Source of the DNA: Prosthecobacter debontii
GTDB taxonomy: Bacteria > Verrucomicrobiota > Verrucomicrobiia > Verrucomicrobiales > Verrucomicrobiaceae
Assembly (NCBI GenBank): GCA_945869695.1
Contig: CAMBPV010000005.1
Span: forward strand, 1-64,000
Length of the DNA stretch: 64,000 nt
Direction: 5' to 3'
Within the stretch, counting starts at the first letter, position 1; the number at the start of each line of letters is the position of its first letter. The notes below the pieces were generated by a model. That model saw only the letters and a program-made list of their open reading frames with translations, did not search any database and was not told where the DNA came from. Position numbers and translations under genes: made by a program. Below, piece after piece: positions 1 through 7,757 of the stretch.

Positions 1-251
1 TGGAAGATGATCGCATTGAGCCGCAAGGCCGCAGCCGAGTCTAGCAGCTTGATCATCTGCTCCTTCTGAGTCGCTGCAGGCAGTCCCGGCTCACTCGGCC
101 AATTGATGCAATGCACCGTCGCGATCCACGTGCCGCGGAACTCCCTCGCGGGTGGCGGGGGTAACGGAGCACAGACGGCACTCGTCGTCACGAGTGCGAG
201 CGCCAATCTGAAAAGCTGTCTGAAACGCGATGACATGATGAACCGATGCAT
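1..251 (-). CDS. GHL10/DUF187-type glycoside hydrolase, N-terminal part (cut by window edge)
   Basis: Partial gene, missing from the ORF track because it runs off the left edge. The minus-strand reading gives a signal peptide (MHRFIMSSRFRQLFRLALAL...) followed by the segment REFRGTWIATVHCINWPS, which resembles the start of the glycosyl-hydrolase-like 10 domain (PF02638, DUF187). It then reads on into QMIKLLDSAAALRLNAIIF, the first helix and strand of a TIM barrel. Family members are exported enzymes of unclear carbohydrate specificity. A second in-frame ATG at 236 is an alternative start. Only about 83 residues are visible, so family assignment depends on the N-terminal motif alone. Confidence 0.75.
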   Translation of the reverse strand, partial: MHRFIMSSRFRQLFRLALALVTTSAVCAPLPPPPAREFRGTWIATVHCINWPSEPGLPAATQKEQMIKLLDSAAALRLNAIIF

Positions 252-372
252 GAAACAACGCTATCGCTCAAGTAGATGATTGGTTGCCATTTTTCGAATT
301 CAAAGCCGCCGCTCCTATCGCGGCTAAATGAAACTTGTCACAAGCAGCAATCACCGATTGAATGACCCCAGC

Positions 373-1128
373 ATGAACCCACACCTCATCTTCAAGAGCA
401 CTCGTCTATTTTTCGCTGCGGCGGGAGCGTTTCTCCTTTTGTCCTGCGCTTTCGTGAGTGCAGCCGAATTGCCGGTGCTGAAGCCAGAGCAGAGGGCCGA
501 GATCTTGGCCAAGAAAGGCGAAGAAGTGAGAGTGAAGGGGAAGGTGGCGCGCGTCTCAACGACGAGCAGTGGCAGCATCACCTTCATTAACTTCGAGGGC
601 ATTGAGATGGGTGGTTTTTCAGGAGTCGTGCACCGGGAGGATGTCGCGGAGATCGAAAGAGCGCTGGGTGGTGCGCTGCGTGATCTTTTGACAGGAAAGG
701 AAATCGTCCTGAAGGGCAGGGTGACACTTTATGAGGGTAAGCCTCAAATCGAGGTGCGTAGCGCGAGTCAGATCGAAGTGGAGGGTAAGATGACCGCCCC
801 GCCGTCTTCGGATCTCCCGAGCATCACAAATACGCCGGCGCTCCGAGCTCTGGACGGGAAGAGCGTGACGCTCGAGGGCTTCGTTAAACAGGCCGAGGCA
901 TCCAAGGGTGGAGGCATCCTATTGATCAGCTTTGAGGGTGTGAGCGCCGGTGGTTTCATGGCCGTTGTGACGTCGAGCCACCTGCCGGTCGTGGAAGACG
1001 CCGTGGGCGGAAATTTGGACGCCGCCCTGCCTGGACGGAAGGTTTCGATTTCAGGTCCCATCTCCTTGTATGGGCAGGTGCCGCAGATTGAAATCAAAAC
1101 AGGCGACCAGATCAAGGTGATCCCTTGA
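373..1128 (+). CDS. Exported protein with two tandem OB-like domains
   Basis: Hypothetical exported protein of 251 residues from the ATG at 373; the track start at 328 adds 15 residues before a good signal sequence. The leader ends in LLLSCAFVSAA, so either signal peptidase I or lipoprotein processing is possible. The mature part is an internal duplication. Residues ~40-135 and ~145-250 both carry a block like FINFEGIEMGGFSGVV / LISFEGVSAGGFMAVV, then a GG...L.G..V...G..SLY...PQIE ending. The pattern of short beta strands and 'G.V....' suggests OB-fold (nucleic-acid or ligand binding) modules, but this is inferred from pattern only. The gene stands alone, with the next gene 88 bp downstream. 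Confidence 0.75.
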   Translation: MNPHLIFKSTRLFFAAAGAFLLLSCAFVSAAELPVLKPEQRAEILAKKGEEVRVKGKVARVSTTSSGSITFINFEGIEMGGFSGVVHREDVAEIERALGGALRDLLTGKEIVLKGRVTLYEGKPQIEVRSASQIEVEGKMTAPPSSDLPSITNTPALRALDGKSVTLEGFVKQAEASKGGGILLISFEGVSAGGFMAVVTSSHLPVVEDAVGGNLDAALPGRKVSISGPISLYGQVPQIEIKTGDQIKVIP

Positions 1129-1216
1129 CCGGCAAAGTTTAAATCAGACGGGGGCCTGCCTCTGGACAAATGGGGAATGGCGAGGATGTTGGCGGAGTTT
1201 ATCCCGCCTTTCTTTT

Positions 1217-1732
1217 ATGCCTGCTGATCCCTCCACTGCGCCGTCGGAAATTTCACTCTGGAAAGGGCACACGTCCCAATGGGTGCACTTTTGGTACTAC
1301 CTCTTCTGCGTTCTCCTCGTCATCGCCGCGCTGGTGGGTATGCCATTCACCGCAGGCTTGTCAGCCATCGGGCTGGTGGTTCCCTTTGGCATGTGGCTCG
1401 TCCGCTGGTGGATGACGAAGACCACAGCTTATGAACTGACGACGCAGCGGTTAAAAATCACGAGCGGCATCTTGAATCGCAAGCTCGATGAACTCGAGCT
1501 CTTCCGCGTGAAGGACTACAGCATGAATCAGCCGCTCTTCCTCCGCATGGTGAAGCTCGGAAATCTCACACTCGTCACTTCCGACGCCAGCTCTCCCACC
1601 GTCGCGATTCGGGCCATCCCAGACGTCGAAACCGTGCGGGAAAAACTCCGCTCCGCCGTGCAGTCCGAGCGAGATCGCAAACGCGTGCGCGAGCTCGATG
1701 TTGATGGCAATGGCGACGCGCTCGGAGCGTGA
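1217..1732 (+). CDS. Bacterial PH-domain (DUF304/YdbS-like) membrane protein
   Basis: 171-residue membrane protein. Two hydrophobic segments (about residues 24-45 and 46-66) precede a cytoplasmic bPH_2 (DUF304) domain, recognisable from YELTTQRLKITSGILNRKLDELELFRVKDY and the following LGNLTLVTSD. Family members are small membrane-anchored PH-like proteins of unknown function, often assumed to be envelope associated. Charged C-terminal tail (RDRKRVRELDVDGNGD). The ORF at 1170-1415 is a shadow in another frame. Confidence 0.85.
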   Translation: MPADPSTAPSEISLWKGHTSQWVHFWYYLFCVLLVIAALVGMPFTAGLSAIGLVVPFGMWLVRWWMTKTTAYELTTQRLKITSGILNRKLDELELFRVKDYSMNQPLFLRMVKLGNLTLVTSDASSPTVAIRAIPDVETVREKLRSAVQSERDRKRVRELDVDGNGDALGA

Positions 1733-1799
1733 TGAATCTCCAGTTCGTGAACGAGCTGATGGTTGCAAACGTCACTGAAATGCGCTACGAGATGCGCTC

Positions 1800-2180
1800 G
1801 TGATTCCTTTTGCCCGCATGCTGCTTGTTGCAGCGCTGATGATCTCCATCGGCGCACAGTGGGCTGTTTTGCAGTCCACCGCTTGGCTGGGCATGGCGGT
1901 GACTTACTCGGTGAGTGAGGGCTCACTGGTGGAAGGTTTGAGCAAGACTTTTGATGGAGATCATCCATGTCCTCTTTGTAATCTGGTCGAGGAAGGTCAG
2001 AAGAAGGAGCAAAAGCTTCCGACGAAAAAAGCAGAGTCCAAAATGGAACTGCTGCTGACGATCGGTTTCGTGGTCATCACACCCCCGGTGGCCACTTTCC
2101 TGCCACGCGCGGCTCAAGAGACCGCGACGGCTCGATCCACGGAGCCCAACGTACCGCCGCCACGAAGAGACCTGGCTTAA
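1800..2180 (+). CDS. Small membrane-anchored protein with HPCPLC motif
   Basis: 126 residues from a GTG at 1800, or 120 from the ATG at 1818 (MLLVAALMIS...), which is the more natural start. It has one N-terminal hydrophobic segment, then EGLSKTFDGDHPCPLCNLVEEG, a Lys-rich stretch, a second hydrophobic segment (LLLTIGFVVITPPVATFL) and a Pro/Arg tail. The His plus CxxC arrangement in HPCPLC looks like a soft-metal or thiol-redox site. It stands first in a run that ends in SCO1 and an HMA protein, so a role in copper handling is a reasonable guess. No named family recognised. Confidence 0.65.
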   Translation: MIPFARMLLVAALMISIGAQWAVLQSTAWLGMAVTYSVSEGSLVEGLSKTFDGDHPCPLCNLVEEGQKKEQKLPTKKAESKMELLLTIGFVVITPPVATFLPRAAQETATARSTEPNVPPPRRDLA

Positions 2181-2511
2181 GTCCAGATTCTCTTTCTTTC
2201 GACACTTCCTGCGAGACTCCGCTGGGGAGACTGTGTGGCGATTAGGCCTAGTGCTTGAGTCGGTTTCACTTCCTCAGTCATCGACGCCGGGACGTGCCTC
2301 AGAGGGGCCTGGATCCATTGCGACTTGAAGTCCCATTCCCGCCTGATTCCCCGCTACGTGCGGATCTGATCGGCCACTGCGTTGCTGCGTCCTGAGATCG
2401 ATGCAGGCGACGTCTGCTCGCGCGCCAAAAGGTGCCCCAGAGTCTTTGGGGAGCCCTGTGACGTGCGGTGATCTCACGCATTTCCATTCACCTCATTCCA
2501 ATTTTCGATTC
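2181..2511. other. Intergenic region without recognised gene
   Basis: 331 bp between the HPCPLC protein and the first cytochrome c. The plus-strand ORF track extends the cytochrome upstream to 2401, but that part codes for an implausible leader (MQATSARAPKG...). I see only a short CCCC/GGGG inverted repeat near 2450 and no convincing terminator or conserved box. The promoter of the cytochrome cluster probably lies here. Confidence 0.5.
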
Positions 2512-3003
2512 ATGAAATTCCATTCTCTCGCTTGCTCACTTTTTGTGGGCGTCTCGATCCTCAGTACTCCGCTCGTTCTCCGTGCACAGGATGCAGCGTT
2601 GCAAGCCCAGATCACCGCCGGGCAGCAAGTTTACAACACGGTCTGTTTTGCCTGCCATCAACCCACCGGACAGGGCCTGCCGGGAATGTTTCCCCCGGTC
2701 GCCTCCTCTGACTGGGTAAATAAGCCGAAGGCTGATCGGCTCATCCGCATGGTGCTGCACGGTTTCATGGGACCAATCACGATCAATGGCAAACCTTTCA
2801 CTTCTCCTGCGCCACTCATGCCGCCTCAGGGTGCAGCTCTCTCGGATGATCAGATCGCCAATGTGCTGACTTACGTGAGAAACTCTTTTGGCAACAAAGT
2901 GGGTGCTGTTTCCCCAGCGGAGGTGAAGGCCATTCGTGAGGCGGAAAAGACGCGCACGGCCATGTGGACCGAGGCGGAAATCTTGAAAATCCCAGCGGAG
3001 TAA
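2512..3003 (+). CDS. Periplasmic monoheme cytochrome c (class I)
   Basis: 163-residue secreted cytochrome c. The start at 2512 is chosen because it begins a clear signal peptide (MKFHSLACSLFVGVSIL...LRAQ). Heme attachment motif CFACH at residues 45-49; the likely distal methionine is in LMPPQGAALSD (Met103). The body is closely related to the next gene: both have VYNTVC.ACHQPTG, MFPP.A..DWV, DRLIR.VLHG..GPI and LTYVR.SFGNK. Such small cytochromes shuttle electrons in the periplasm. The 4-bp gap to the following gene indicates co-transcription and a recent tandem duplication. Confidence 0.93.
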   Translation: MKFHSLACSLFVGVSILSTPLVLRAQDAALQAQITAGQQVYNTVCFACHQPTGQGLPGMFPPVASSDWVNKPKADRLIRMVLHGFMGPITINGKPFTSPAPLMPPQGAALSDDQIANVLTYVRNSFGNKVGAVSPAEVKAIREAEKTRTAMWTEAEILKIPAE

Positions 3004-3007
3004 TTTC

Positions 3008-3667
3008 ATGAGCAACACACCCAAAAAGCCCTTTCATTCGCTCCTGATCGAAGGGTTGAACTACGGACTCATGGTCTTCCTCGCTGGTGGGATCGGATAC
3101 TGGGGCATCTCTCTGATGGGCGGATTCATTCAGAAGCGGTTCGGTAAAGAGGAATCGATGCCCGTGTCCGCTCTCGAAGCTCCGGCAGCGGTAAAAGCGG
3201 ATTCGGAAGCGAAGCCTCCAGCGGGCGGCACAGGTGCTCTCGCTTCAGTGACGCAAGCATCCGGCTCCGTGAATGAAACAGGCAAGCAAGTGTATAACAC
3301 CGTATGCATCGCCTGCCATCAGCCCACGGGCCTCGGTCTGCCGAATATGTTTCCGCCATTGGCAGGAACCGATTGGGTGAACGCAGCCGAGCCGGATCGA
3401 TTGATTCGAATTGTGCTCCATGGACTGATGGGGCCGATCAAAATCAACAAAGAACCATTCACCTCGGCGGCCCCGTTGATGCCGCCTCAGGGCGCGGCGT
3501 TGAGTGACGAGCAAATTGCCGGTGTTCTCACCTATGTCAGGCAATCGTTTGGCAACAAGTCCAGTGCGGTGTCGGCAGCCGAGGTCAAGGCGGTGCGCGA
3601 AGCTGAAAAGTCACGTGCGACGATGTGGACGAGCGACGAACTCGACAAGTCCTTTCCTTTGAACTGA
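3008..3667 (+). CDS. Membrane-anchored monoheme cytochrome c
   Basis: 219 residues. A single N-terminal transmembrane helix (GLMVFLAGGIGYWGISLMGGF, ~20-42) anchors a ~50-residue Ala/Pro/Glu-rich linker and then a class I cytochrome c domain with CIACH at residues 100-104 and the methionine segment LMPPQGAALSD. The heme domain is nearly a copy of the upstream soluble cytochrome, giving a soluble/tethered pair from gene duplication. A tethered cytochrome would pass electrons to or from a membrane complex, but no oxidase subunit is in the window. Confidence 0.93.
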   Translation: MSNTPKKPFHSLLIEGLNYGLMVFLAGGIGYWGISLMGGFIQKRFGKEESMPVSALEAPAAVKADSEAKPPAGGTGALASVTQASGSVNETGKQVYNTVCIACHQPTGLGLPNMFPPLAGTDWVNAAEPDRLIRIVLHGLMGPIKINKEPFTSAAPLMPPQGAALSDEQIAGVLTYVRQSFGNKSSAVSAAEVKAVREAEKSRATMWTSDELDKSFPLN

Positions 3668-3673
3668 ACCGTC

Positions 3674-4258
3674 ATGCCCGGCGTCATTCATCGCCTCACA
3701 CTGATTCTCCTCGGACGTTCACCGGGTAGAATGAGTGCGTGGCATTCATCTGGACCACGCTACTACAGTCTCGCGGCTGCCTTGGTGATCCTGTCATTCT
3801 CCACTGGAGAAATGCCGGTCCCGAGGCAGATCGAGGTGCGTCAGACAATGGAGCGTGGGAGCCGCGTGTACCGCCAGGCCTGTGCCATGTGTCATGGTGA
3901 GACGGGGGCAGGCCGTCTGCCTTTCGGTCCAGCTTTGGCTGGCTCCTCCTGGCTTCTCGGATGTCCACCGGAACATCTTCCTGCGATCATTTTGGATGGT
4001 GTTTGCGGGCCGATTCCCGGCTCATCTGCGCCCTATCCAGTGATGCCTGCTCTGCGCACTTGGCTTCAAGATCAACAGGTCGCGGATGTCTCGACCTATG
4101 TGTTCAGGCGTTGGGCGCACCGATCTGACTCCTTGCTTCCAAAAGTGAGCGCTCTTCTGCGCCAGCGCACGCCAGCCCGGGCGGTGCCCTGGAGGATTGA
4201 AGAGTTAAACAAGTCGCTGCCTCGACGCACCCCCCAACCTGCCTTCCAGCCTTTTTGA
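3674..4258 (+). CDS. Third, divergent cytochrome c of the cluster
   Basis: 194 residues from 3674; an internal ATG at residue 20 (MSAWHSSG...) would place a shorter signal-like segment (YYSLAAALVILSFS) nearer the N-terminus. Heme motif CAMCH at residues 70-74, preceded by SRVYRQACAMCHGETGAGRLPFGP, and VMPALRTW probably supplies the axial Met. It keeps the layout of the two upstream cytochromes (..DGVCGPIPG.., ..VADVSTYVFRRW..) but is far more diverged. The 6-bp gap upstream and 7-bp gap downstream place it in the same operon. Confidence 0.88.
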   Translation: MPGVIHRLTLILLGRSPGRMSAWHSSGPRYYSLAAALVILSFSTGEMPVPRQIEVRQTMERGSRVYRQACAMCHGETGAGRLPFGPALAGSSWLLGCPPEHLPAIILDGVCGPIPGSSAPYPVMPALRTWLQDQQVADVSTYVFRRWAHRSDSLLPKVSALLRQRTPARAVPWRIEELNKSLPRRTPQPAFQPF

Positions 4259-4265
4259 CAATACC

Positions 4266-6905
4266 ATGAAGACAAATCAATCCCTCTCCTTTTGGCCAGC
4301 CTATTTCACCGCTCTACTCGCGTTTTTATCCTGCGGTGTTGCTCAAGGGCAAAGCGCCTACACGCACTTCGAGGCACGCCACGTGCATCCCATCGGGCTC
4401 ACACCGGATGGCAACAGGCTCCTAGCTCTCAACACACCTGATGCGCGGCTTTCCGTGTTTGATGTCTCCAATGCAGCGAACCCCGAGCCCGTGTTGATCT
4501 CTGAGATTCCGATTGGTTATGAGTCTGTCTCTTTACGTGCGCGGACGAATGATGAGGTGTGGGTCGTGAGCGAGCTTTCGGACAGTGTCTCCATTGTCTC
4601 GCTCTCACAAGCAGCGGTCATCGCCAATCTGCGCACTCCAGACGAACCTGCAGATGTTGTCTTTGCCAATGGAAAGGCCTTCGTCACCTGTGCCAGGAGC
4701 AGTTCCATCCGAGTATTCGATGCCGTTACCCGAGCTGATCTCGGAACGATCTCCCTCACTGGAAACTACCCGCGAGCCCTGGTGGCGAGCGCGGATGGCA
4801 GCAGAGTTTACGCGGCGTTTCAGCTCTCGGGCAATCGCACCACGGCGCTGCCGTTTGCAGCCGCTCCCCCTCAACCCTCACCGACCAACCCCGCACTCCC
4901 CGCGCCTCCGCAGGTTGCCTTGATCGTGCCCGCCAGTGACTCCCGCATCAACTACACCGTGCTGGATCACGATGTGGCGGAGATCAACACCGCCACGCAG
5001 ACGGTGACTCGTTACCTTTCCGACACCGGTACCAACTTGTATGACATCGCCATGCATCCGACCACGGGTGAACTGTGGGTGGCCAATACGGAGGCTTTGA
5101 ATCTGGTGCGCTTTGAGCCGGCATTGAACGGGCACTTTGCAGACCACCGACTGATCAGGATCGCGCTGCCTGCGAGTACCGTCACGGTCCACGATCTGAA
5201 CCCGGGAGTGAACTATGCTCTCCTGACAAATCCTGCCGCCCAGGCCACGGCCCTTGCCCAACCGACGGCCCTCGTTTTTTCCAATGATGGGACCCATGGC
5301 TGGGTGGCCGCGTTTAACTCTGACCGGGTAGCCAAGGTATCGTCCACAGGAGCGGTTCTCTCCCGAGTGGATGTGAGGCCCATCACCGTTAATGGAGCGC
5401 GTGAAATGCGTGGGCCCCGCGGGCTGGCTTTGATGCCTGACGGCTCAAGATTGTATGTGCTGAACAAGCTCTCCAACACCCTCTCGGTGGTGGACACCAC
5501 GGCCAGCAGTGTGATCTCCGAAGTGCCGACGGGCAGCCGTGATCCGATGCCAATAGCGATCAAGGAAGGACGCGGTTTTTTGTTTGATGCACGCCTCTCC
5601 GGCAATGGCCTCGGCTCCTGCGCGATTTGCCATCCTGACAGTGATCGTGATGGATTGGCGTGGGATCTCGGAGATCCGGGTGGAGCCATGCTGACCGTGT
5701 TGGGAAAAAACAATTCTATTCATGATCTCACTCCCAAGAATCGGGTGATGCATCCCATGAAGGGGCCCATGACGACCCAGACACTTCGCGGGCTCAAGAA
5801 CCCCTCGAATATGCCTGCGGGAACCCCTGCCGAACTTTTCCACTGGCGCGGAGATCGACCGACTATTCAGAGCTTTGACGTGACCTATCGAGACCTCATG
5901 GCGGGCTCGTTTCCGTCGGCTGCCGAGATGGGCTTGCTGAAGGATTACTTATTCTCGCTGCTCCTGCATCCGAACCCTTTCCGTGGCCTGAATCGTGCCA
6001 TGCCAGCCACGTTCAATGGAGCCAATCCGAATACGGGCAGGGTCCTCTTCCTTGATCATCTCACTTCACACTGTGTGGCTTGCCACATTCTCCCCACGGG
6101 ATCTGACAACAACATCGACCTGAACCATATTGTAGATTCATCGCAGCCCGTGAAGACAGTGCATCTGCGGACGGTATATCAGCGCTCTAATTTCAGCCGA
6201 AATCCGGGGGCGGTGAATGTGAGTGGGTTCGGTCTATTGAAAGACGGCACCGGCAATGAACTCGCCATCTCGCACTTCTATGATCTTCAGAGCTTCACCA
6301 CCGCCCAGCAGTTTCATGATGTTGCGGCCTTTGTACAGTGCTTCGATACAGGCGTCGCACCTGCGGTCGGGTATAACTTTACCGTAACGGCTGCGAATCG
6401 CACAAGCACGGCCGTCACATCAGATTTGACCACGATGGAAGGTCAGGCCGTCGCAAACTGCAACCTTGTGGCGCGAGGAATCGTCGGTGGCCGCTGGCGT
6501 AGCTTTCTCTATGCCTCCTCCACTCAAACGTATTCCAGTGATGATGTCACAGAGGCCGTGCGCACTCGCACCGCGCTGCTGAATCTCTTGAGTGGAAATG
6601 ACGCCCTGACTTTCATGGGCGTGCCGACCGGGCAGGGGGGAGCTCACAGCATTGATCGTGATGCGGATGGATTGCGCAATGCGCAGGAGGCTCTGCCGAC
6701 ACTCGAGGCGCAGCCGAGTGGAGTCGGCGTTGTCATTCAATGGCCTGCTGCAGACTCCGGCTGGGTGTTGGAGTCCAGTCCCGATCTTCAATCCGCCTGG
6801 CAAACCGTAACCCTGCCACGCACCAAGGCGGCTGGTTCTGTGCAGCTAGTCGACACACCCGGCCCAGCCTCTGCGCGATTCTACCGACTGCGCCGCACTT
6901 GGTGA
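4266..6905 (+). CDS. Secreted YVTN beta-propeller / diheme cytochrome c peroxidase-like protein
   Basis: 879-residue exported protein with a signal peptide to about residue 29. Residues ~30-440 show repeated propeller blades typical of YVTN/PQQ-like repeats (HPIGLTPDGNRLLALNTPDARLSVFD; GLALMPDGSRLYVLNKLSNTLSVVD). Two heme motifs follow, CAICH (Cys452) and CVACH (Cys603), inside a cytochrome-c-peroxidase/MauG-like region. After residue ~790 there is a calcium-binding-type DRDADGLRNAQEA motif and a short beta domain ending in ARFYRLRRTW, a C-terminal module common on PVC-group secreted proteins. Probable role: periplasmic or surface redox enzyme fed by the three upstream cytochromes; substrate not deducible. 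Confidence 0.9.
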   Translation: MKTNQSLSFWPAYFTALLAFLSCGVAQGQSAYTHFEARHVHPIGLTPDGNRLLALNTPDARLSVFDVSNAANPEPVLISEIPIGYESVSLRARTNDEVWVVSELSDSVSIVSLSQAAVIANLRTPDEPADVVFANGKAFVTCARSSSIRVFDAVTRADLGTISLTGNYPRALVASADGSRVYAAFQLSGNRTTALPFAAAPPQPSPTNPALPAPPQVALIVPASDSRINYTVLDHDVAEINTATQTVTRYLSDTGTNLYDIAMHPTTGELWVANTEALNLVRFEPALNGHFADHRLIRIALPASTVTVHDLNPGVNYALLTNPAAQATALAQPTALVFSNDGTHGWVAAFNSDRVAKVSSTGAVLSRVDVRPITVNGAREMRGPRGLALMPDGSRLYVLNKLSNTLSVVDTTASSVISEVPTGSRDPMPIAIKEGRGFLFDARLSGNGLGSCAICHPDSDRDGLAWDLGDPGGAMLTVLGKNNSIHDLTPKNRVMHPMKGPMTTQTLRGLKNPSNMPAGTPAELFHWRGDRPTIQSFDVTYRDLMAGSFPSAAEMGLLKDYLFSLLLHPNPFRGLNRAMPATFNGANPNTGRVLFLDHLTSHCVACHILPTGSDNNIDLNHIVDSSQPVKTVHLRTVYQRSNFSRNPGAVNVSGFGLLKDGTGNELAISHFYDLQSFTTAQQFHDVAAFVQCFDTGVAPAVGYNFTVTAANRTSTAVTSDLTTMEGQAVANCNLVARGIVGGRWRSFLYASSTQTYSSDDVTEAVRTRTALLNLLSGNDALTFMGVPTGQGGAHSIDRDADGLRNAQEALPTLEAQPSGVGVVIQWPAADSGWVLESSPDLQSAWQTVTLPRTKAAGSVQLVDTPGPASARFYRLRRTW

Positions 6906-6959
6906 ACCAAACCTTTCGGGCAAGTGCCCGCTTAACACAAAACCAAAACCAGAACATAC

Positions 6960-7691
6960 ATGAAAAAAAGGATAACACTCAAACTGGCCTCTGCCGCGCT
7001 GCTTCTCGGGGCTCCGCTCGCGCAGGCCTTTACCTACGTGGCGGGAGACGTCAATGTCGGAGGGATAGGATATGCGGGCTACGTTACAGTCGGAGCGACG
7101 GGCTCTGGCTCAGTCAGCGATCACACCGGCGCTTGGAGCTGGGAAGATCAAGGCATCGCGCCAGGCGGCGGTGAGGGCTGGACCCACACTTCAAGATGGA
7201 TTGCCCTGAATGTGACGGATGCCACCTGGCTCACATTGACCCTGGACCGTGATGCCACTGTGCCATTTCTAGGTTCTGGAAATGTGGGTGGATTTGCTGC
7301 CGTGGATCACATGTACCCATCCTTCACCCTCTGGCAGAACTGGGATAACAATGCGATGACCCCAGCCGCAGCTTTGGCACTCGGATACGATCCTTTGAGT
7401 CCACCTGAAGACCACCACACTTATACAAACACGAGTAATGTGATTTGGGCGGAGAATCTCAGCTACTTGGATCATACCTCAAACAGCACACTCACTTCGG
7501 TTTCGGATTCGTGGTTTCTACCAGCGGGTCAATACACTCTGGTTTTCGGGAGCAATTCGCCCTCGCTGACCAATCCACCACATCAGGGCTACCGTGCCAG
7601 CTTCAGCACCTCTCCGATACCAGAGCCGGGTCGAGTGGCCTTCCTCGCGCTTGCCAGCTTCGGCTTCTGCATGCGCCGCCGGCGTCGCTAG
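6960..7691 (+). CDS. PEP-CTERM sorting-domain protein
   Basis: 243 residues: Sec signal peptide (MKKRITLKLASAALLLGAPLAQA), a beta-rich, Gly/Ser/Thr/Trp-rich mature domain, and a C-terminal PEP-CTERM signal PIPEPGRVAFLALASFGFCMRRRRR (PEP, hydrophobic helix, Arg cluster). Such proteins are cut by an exosortase and displayed at the surface or in exopolysaccharide. No exosortase gene occurs in this window. The mature domain (ITLDRDATVPF, DHMYPSFTLWQNWD) resembles other PEP-CTERM proteins of unknown function. 54 bp after the diheme protein, so plausibly in the same transcript. Confidence 0.88.
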   Translation: MKKRITLKLASAALLLGAPLAQAFTYVAGDVNVGGIGYAGYVTVGATGSGSVSDHTGAWSWEDQGIAPGGGEGWTHTSRWIALNVTDATWLTLTLDRDATVPFLGSGNVGGFAAVDHMYPSFTLWQNWDNNAMTPAAALALGYDPLSPPEDHHTYTNTSNVIWAENLSYLDHTSNSTLTSVSDSWFLPAGQYTLVFGSNSPSLTNPPHQGYRASFSTSPIPEPGRVAFLALASFGFCMRRRRR

Positions 7692-7706
7692 CCCTTCCCA
7701 ACTCTT

Positions 7707-7737
7707 CTTCCGATGCCGGAGCACCCGTCATCGGAAG
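7707..7737 (+). other. Perfect 9-bp stem-loop between PEP-CTERM and His-rich barrel genes
   Basis: CTTCCGATG (7707-7715) pairs perfectly with CATCGGAAG (7729-7737) around a 13-nt loop. No T-run follows on the plus strand, so a simple intrinsic terminator is unlikely. It sits 20 bp before the ATG at 7758 and could be an mRNA-processing or translation-control hairpin. The track ORF start at 7713 lies inside the hairpin, supporting the later start. Confidence 0.45.
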
Positions 7738-7757
7738 GAGTCTCGCCTCGATCCCTT

